Shown: positions 60,714-64,000 of the stretch, piece by piece | How positions within the stretch are numbered: position 1 is the stretch's first letter | Layout of the letters: each line of letters opens with the position of its first letter | NCBI GenBank assembly: GCA_035373905.1 | Contig: DAOSOK010000019.1 | Location: 31,310 to 95,309, forward strand | Length of the DNA: 64,000 nucleotides | Direction: 5' to 3' | Source of the DNA: Candidatus Ozemobacteraceae bacterium | GTDB lineage: Bacteria > Muiribacteriota > Ozemobacteria > Ozemobacterales > Ozemobacteraceae | Program-made: the position numbers and the translations under genes | Notes under the pieces: model-generated | The model's database searches: none | What the model saw: the letters and a program-made list of their open reading frames with translations, nothing else | What the model was told of the DNA's origin: nothing

Positions 60714-61256
60714 TCAGCAGCAGCAGGCCGTGCAGCCTCCGCATGCGGCTTGGGGGGGATAGGCGTCAAAGAGGGTTTCGATCAACCGGTGGAACTCTTC
60801 ATGTTTTCCGGCCCCGATTCTCGTTTCTTCGAGACGGTCGAACTCTCGGAGCGATTCCTGCTGACGATCGCTCGACAGGACGCGGTCCCCCATCGGGAAC
60901 AGGACCTGATTTTCCTTCTGGATGTGCGCGGAAAGAAACGCCGTGTAGTCCCAAGCCGCGAGAATGAAGCGTTCGACGGCATCGGCCTGACAGGCGGTCA
61001 CGCCGTCGAGCTGCGACTTCATGCGGCTGATCGCGCCCCGTCCTTCCTGCTGTTCGGTCAGCATGGCCCCGATCGGGCCTCTCTCGCGAGGAATGCCCGC
61101 CGCTTCGTAGGCCGGAAACAGGAACTCCTCTTCTTTCGCGTGGTGGCACGTGTCGGCAAACACATGGAAAAACTCGCCGATGCGTGCGAGATGCGCCGGC
61201 GGAACGGCTTCCCCCTGTTCGAGCTTGATGCATATTCGATCGAGCACCCCGAGCAT
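60714..61256 (-). CDS. Degenerate hemerythrin-like protein
   Basis: About 180 aa from ATG 61256. Helix B 'CHHAKEEEFLFPAYE' and helix D 'FLSAHIQKENQVLFPMGD' carry hemerythrin HxxxE-type ligands. The helix A 'EHxxI' His is missing because the frame begins inside that helix, and helix C reads 'LTEQQEGRG' where His is usual. So a normal di-iron site is unlikely. The C-terminus ends CGGCTACCC, with five Cys in nine residues, an unusual tail that may bind metal. It starts 7 nt after yciH with no clear ribosome site. Confidence 0.75.
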   Translation of the reverse strand: MLGVLDRICIKLEQGEAVPPAHLARIGEFFHVFADTCHHAKEEEFLFPAYEAAGIPRERGPIGAMLTEQQEGRGAISRMKSQLDGVTACQADAVERFILAAWDYTAFLSAHIQKENQVLFPMGDRVLSSDRQQESLREFDRLEETRIGAGKHEEFHRLIETLFDAYPPQAACGGCTACCC

Positions 61257-61263
61257 GGCGAGG

Positions 61264-61641
61264 TCAGCCGCCGGCGCGTTTTGCCTTGTAGCCCTGCTTT
61301 TGGAGAGCATCGACGATCGCGTCGGCATGATCGCCCTGGATCACGATGACGCCGTCCTTCGCCGTGCCGCCGCAACCGCAGCGCTTTTTCAGCACTCCGG
61401 CGATCTCGGCCAGTTTCGCCTCGTCGACGGGCAGCCCCATCACGACCGTCGCCGTCTTCCCGCCGCGCCCCCTGGTCTCCCGCTGAACGCGGGCGATGCC
61501 GTCAACCGGCCCCGAACGCACCTCTTCGGCTCCCGGTTGTCGCCTCTTCACGGGCCGGCATGTGCAGGATGCGACGGGACGCTCGCACCCAGGGCAGATT
61601 CTTCCGTTTTCCGACGTATAGACGAGTTTTGAACCGCTCAT
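61264..61641 (-). CDS. yciH: SUI1/YciH-family translation initiation factor-like protein
   Basis: 125 aa. N-terminal zinc-ribbon-like 'RICPGCERPVASCTC', then the SUI1 domain: 'VVMGLPVDEAKLAEIAGVL', 'KKRCGCGGTAKDGVIVIQG' and 'ALQKQGYKAKRAGG'. Related to eIF1; the bacterial form affects start-codon fidelity in vitro. ATG 61641 has GGAGG 6-7 nt upstream. Confidence 0.94.
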   Translation of the reverse strand: MSGSKLVYTSENGRICPGCERPVASCTCRPVKRRQPGAEEVRSGPVDGIARVQRETRGRGGKTATVVMGLPVDEAKLAEIAGVLKKRCGCGGTAKDGVIVIQGDHADAIVDALQKQGYKAKRAGG

Positions 61642-61715
61642 TGCTTCCTCCTGCACACCCTTTGCCGCGCCGCGGGCGCAAGCGTCATTTCATCTCTCCC
61701 GGCGGCCACGACGAC

Positions 61716-61733
61716 AAAAAAATCAGTATCTGA
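61716..61733 (-). terminator. Weak terminator after the membrane protease gene
   Basis: TCAG-ATA-CTGA followed by TTTTTTT on the minus strand, just after the stop at 61736; the stem is short, and a TGACGTCA palindrome overlaps it. Confidence 0.35.
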
Positions 61734-61735
61734 CG

Positions 61736-63823
61736 TCATTTCCGTGAAGCATCGTTCGGATGTTCGCGGCAGACAGGCCACCAGGCGGCCAGAACAGGCA
61801 GGATCCAGGGCAAAATGCCCGGCGGAGCAGCCAGGAACAGACCGCCGATGGGGTCCTGCGCGGGGAACCAACCGCAGACCAGCACGATATGAGGCGCTGT
61901 CCATGCGAGATCCAGGGCGACCGCCGAAAAAACGCTTCGGAATCGTCCGTTGACGCCGGCCAATCGCCTTCCAACGCCGAGGGCCGCCACCCAGGCGCCG
62001 GGGTCGCCACCCAATCCGCTCCGGAACAGGGCGTAGGCGAAGGCGATCCACCACGCTCCCCCGCCGGCGTTCCGGCCGGGCCACGTGCGCGTCACGCGAC
62101 CGAACAGTGTCCAGAATGCGAGACCGGCTGTTATATTGATCAATATAGTCAAACCCAGATCGGAAAACCCGTTTTCCGTTCGTTCCCAGCCGGCGAACGT
62201 TGCTGCAGCCATCGCCGGTATCCAGGCCGAGACGCAAAGGACGCCCCATGTCACGGGATTCGTATCATCGTCATAACGCCTGGAGGATGTCTGCATCAGC
62301 GTTTCGCGGACGGCGACCCCGTCGGCTCCTCCAATCCGGCCGAACGTTCGCGCAAGAGCCAACCACGAAATCACGACCAGGGCTTCCGCGAGGATGATTC
62401 TGCCCCGATCGTCGCCGACATCGACGCCCGCGTAGGGTAAAAAGCCCACGGTCAGCAACCGGAGGAGCCACGCAGCGCCGAACGTGCTTCCCAGGAGAGT
62501 CACCCAGCGCAACGTCAGAGCGCCCGCTGAACGGGATTTCCACCAGACATCGACCAGCGCGGCCACCAGGACGCGCATCCGCCGATAGAAAACGACCAGC
62601 AGGAACGTGAGACCGAAGGAAAGAATCCAGCCGGCACCTTCGTTTCGCACCGGGCGTGGCGGAAGCGGCTCCGCAGGGGAAGCGGACGCGCGTTTCGCTG
62701 CAAGACGCGCGGTCTCCAGCCGTTCGCGCGTTTCCGGAACACCGGCGCGCGCCAGCGGCGCCAGCCATCCTGCGGCCTCTTCCGGCCGCCCTGCGTTCAT
62801 GCACTTTTCCGCGAGAACCAGCCGAATCTTCTCGAGAATCGCGCTTGCTGTCGCGTTGCCAATGGCCGGTGCACAGCGTGAAACCAGTTCGACGGTCCGC
62901 CCGCCCGGACGATATTCCACATGCCATTCGAGCCGTTTCACGACTTCTTCCGGCGGCAGGAATCCGGCATCGACGCGGTTCCGGAGAAGCGTCTCGTATT
63001 CTCTTTCCAGCCGCTCGAGCGATCTGCCGCAGACGATCTGCAGAACGGACCTGAATGGACGAGCGCGGCGCAACCCCTCGACCACCCGTCGAATGCCGTG
63101 TTCGCCGACCTGGTCACGGAGAAGGCTAAAAGCCAGTCGGGCCTGCACTTCGATGAAATCTCCATCTCCACTGAAGGCGGGAGCCAGTTCGGCAAGGGGA
63201 ATGAGCGCACCGGGCGGAATCAATTCCCGGTCGAATCCGTTATGTTTCCCCGTCCGGAGGCGGCCCTCGGTGATCGAGGCCGACAACTCCTCCGCCATCC
63301 CTTCGTTGAACCAGCGGGGACAGTCGACAGGAAACCCCGGCAACAATGCCCATAAGAGGTGCAGGTGGACGAGTTCGTGCGCCAGCACCCGGACGGGCTC
63401 ATCCCTGGTCGGATCGACGGAAACGTGAAAAAAGTCCTGGAAACGGCCCTCGGATGTTTCGAGTTCCTGCAGAACGACCGTCGGATGAAACGGGATCGGA
63501 CCCAGTCGGGATCTGATCTCCACGGCTGCCGTGGCCAGCGCCGCCGCCAGCTCCTTCCGCCCGGGATCAGCACGCCCGACGAGGCCGAACCCTTCCACGG
63601 TGGCACGGACACCGGTCATCTCGAGCCGGCGACGCACACGGAGTCCGGTGACGGCGTCGTCGAGACGCTGGTCGCTGACGACTGCCGACGGCGACAGCAG
63701 CCAGGCACGCTCCGCCGGGGTGTCGAGGCCCAGAAAGCCTGCCACCAAGGCAACGGCCGGCCATAAACCGGTAACAAAAGCCAGGCACACGATCCAGGAG
63801 GCCGCCACCGCAGGCCAATGCAT
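61736..63823 (-). CDS. Membrane protein with gluzincin-type metallopeptidase domain
   Basis: About 695 aa from ATG 63823 (GGGAG 7 nt upstream; ATG 63841 lacks a good site). An N-terminal membrane helix (about 5-30) is followed by a peptidase-MA-like domain: 'LAHELVHLHLLW' (HExxH) and 'RWFNEGMAEELSA' with the third ligand Glu. Residues ~260-400 are helical. The C-terminal ~290 residues hold about seven membrane helices of Yip1-like appearance. A membrane-bound zinc peptidase with unknown substrate. Rare-codon patch at 62127-62155 in a membrane helix. Confidence 0.78.
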   Translation of the reverse strand: MHWPAVAASWIVCLAFVTGLWPAVALVAGFLGLDTPAERAWLLSPSAVVSDQRLDDAVTGLRVRRRLEMTGVRATVEGFGLVGRADPGRKELAAALATAAVEIRSRLGPIPFHPTVVLQELETSEGRFQDFFHVSVDPTRDEPVRVLAHELVHLHLLWALLPGFPVDCPRWFNEGMAEELSASITEGRLRTGKHNGFDRELIPPGALIPLAELAPAFSGDGDFIEVQARLAFSLLRDQVGEHGIRRVVEGLRRARPFRSVLQIVCGRSLERLEREYETLLRNRVDAGFLPPEEVVKRLEWHVEYRPGGRTVELVSRCAPAIGNATASAILEKIRLVLAEKCMNAGRPEEAAGWLAPLARAGVPETRERLETARLAAKRASASPAEPLPPRPVRNEGAGWILSFGLTFLLVVFYRRMRVLVAALVDVWWKSRSAGALTLRWVTLLGSTFGAAWLLRLLTVGFLPYAGVDVGDDRGRIILAEALVVISWLALARTFGRIGGADGVAVRETLMQTSSRRYDDDTNPVTWGVLCVSAWIPAMAAATFAGWERTENGFSDLGLTILINITAGLAFWTLFGRVTRTWPGRNAGGGAWWIAFAYALFRSGLGGDPGAWVAALGVGRRLAGVNGRFRSVFSAVALDLAWTAPHIVLVCGWFPAQDPIGGLFLAAPPGILPWILPVLAAWWPVCREHPNDASRK

Positions 63824-64000
63824 TTTCGGCTCCCGGTTCATGGATTCGCTTTCGTTCCTTTTCGATCAACCTCAGCAGGCTCAGGATATCGGCGCAACAT
63901 ATATGTTTTGCTATATAATGCCGCGATTGATCGGAGTTGAAAAAACCGGCATTTCCGGGGTTTCATGTACACTCTGCGGGATTTTTCATGTGGTAGAGGT
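63824..64000 (+). other. Right-edge intergenic region with promoter-like sites
   Basis: No gene is seen. TATAAT at 63914-63919 on the plus strand suggests a promoter for a gene beyond the edge; on the minus strand TTCAAC-18-TATATA (about 63912-63941) could drive the membrane peptidase gene. Confidence 0.35.

Noticed and set aside
1..64000. CRISPR arrays, tRNA, rRNA, insertion sequences
   Set aside because: No regularly spaced direct repeats, no cloverleaf-like or rRNA-like sequence, no transposase; every gap between genes is under 300 bp.

Overview
The window is a GC-rich, densely coded bacterial chromosome segment with no rRNA, tRNA, prophage or CRISPR array. A TonB-dependent receptor, an LptA/OstA-like protein, lipid-linked glycosyltransferases and a TolB-like propeller indicate a Gram-negative (diderm) cell. 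A type II secretion-like pseudopilin and siroheme-based (Ahb) heme synthesis fit a little-studied, probably anaerobic or microaerophilic lineage. A Riflebacteria/Ozemobacteria-like origin is possible, but that is only an impression from gene content. Starts are mostly ATG with GGAGG-type ribosome sites; some GTG and TTG starts occur. Sigma-70-like promoters with 16-18 nt spacers are easy to see, and several lie so close to the start codon that the mRNA should be leaderless.

Layout. 1-9 kb: TolB-like propeller (cut by the edge), LysM/helical-repeat protein, a small cluster with a catalytically odd alpha/beta-hydrolase, an APP1-type phosphatase, an M48 metalloprotease and Ddl. 9-14.4 kb: TonB receptor, YfiR and a sensor kinase (kinase frameshifted), divergent from a ThiT thiamine transporter; then L28. 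14.6-22.4 kb: Ig-like lipoprotein and a surface-glycan group (polyprenyl-phosphate sugar transferase, GT39, GT9, GT2). 22.4-27.3 kb: DJ-1, LUD, YjbQ and a P-type ATPase with altered ion-site residues. 27.4-34.3 kb: DUF362 ferredoxin, MutS, DUF2325 protein and a sigma factor. 34.3-36.9 kb: glycogen phosphorylase.

37-45 kb is one long operon: LptA-like protein, Ski2-like helicase, TsaE, TsaB, TsaD, MutL, MiaA. It joins two tRNA position-37 modifications (t6A and i6A) to mismatch repair. 45-50.3 kb is a second operon, probably for an envelope or secretion function: a 36-aa membrane peptide, a BON/zinc-ribbon/disordered protein, a four-helix membrane protein, a TPR protein and a pseudopilin with a calcium-loop motif. 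50.3-54.6 kb (minus) is heme synthesis: HemB, AhbD, AhbA, AhbB, HemL.

54.8-64 kb: a small coiled-coil protein with its own strong promoter, a large secreted helical protein, then a signalling group (TetR regulator, B12-binding sensor-like protein, PAS-SpoIIE phosphatase) that is the best candidate here for an undescribed system. Beyond it are a truncated DUF6448-like gene, a REP-like inverted pair, a degenerate hemerythrin, YciH/SUI1 and a membrane metalloprotease. Across the window, short AT-rich clusters of rare codons (often with ATA) sit inside otherwise GC-rich genes, commonly one per gene; this pattern is unexplained.
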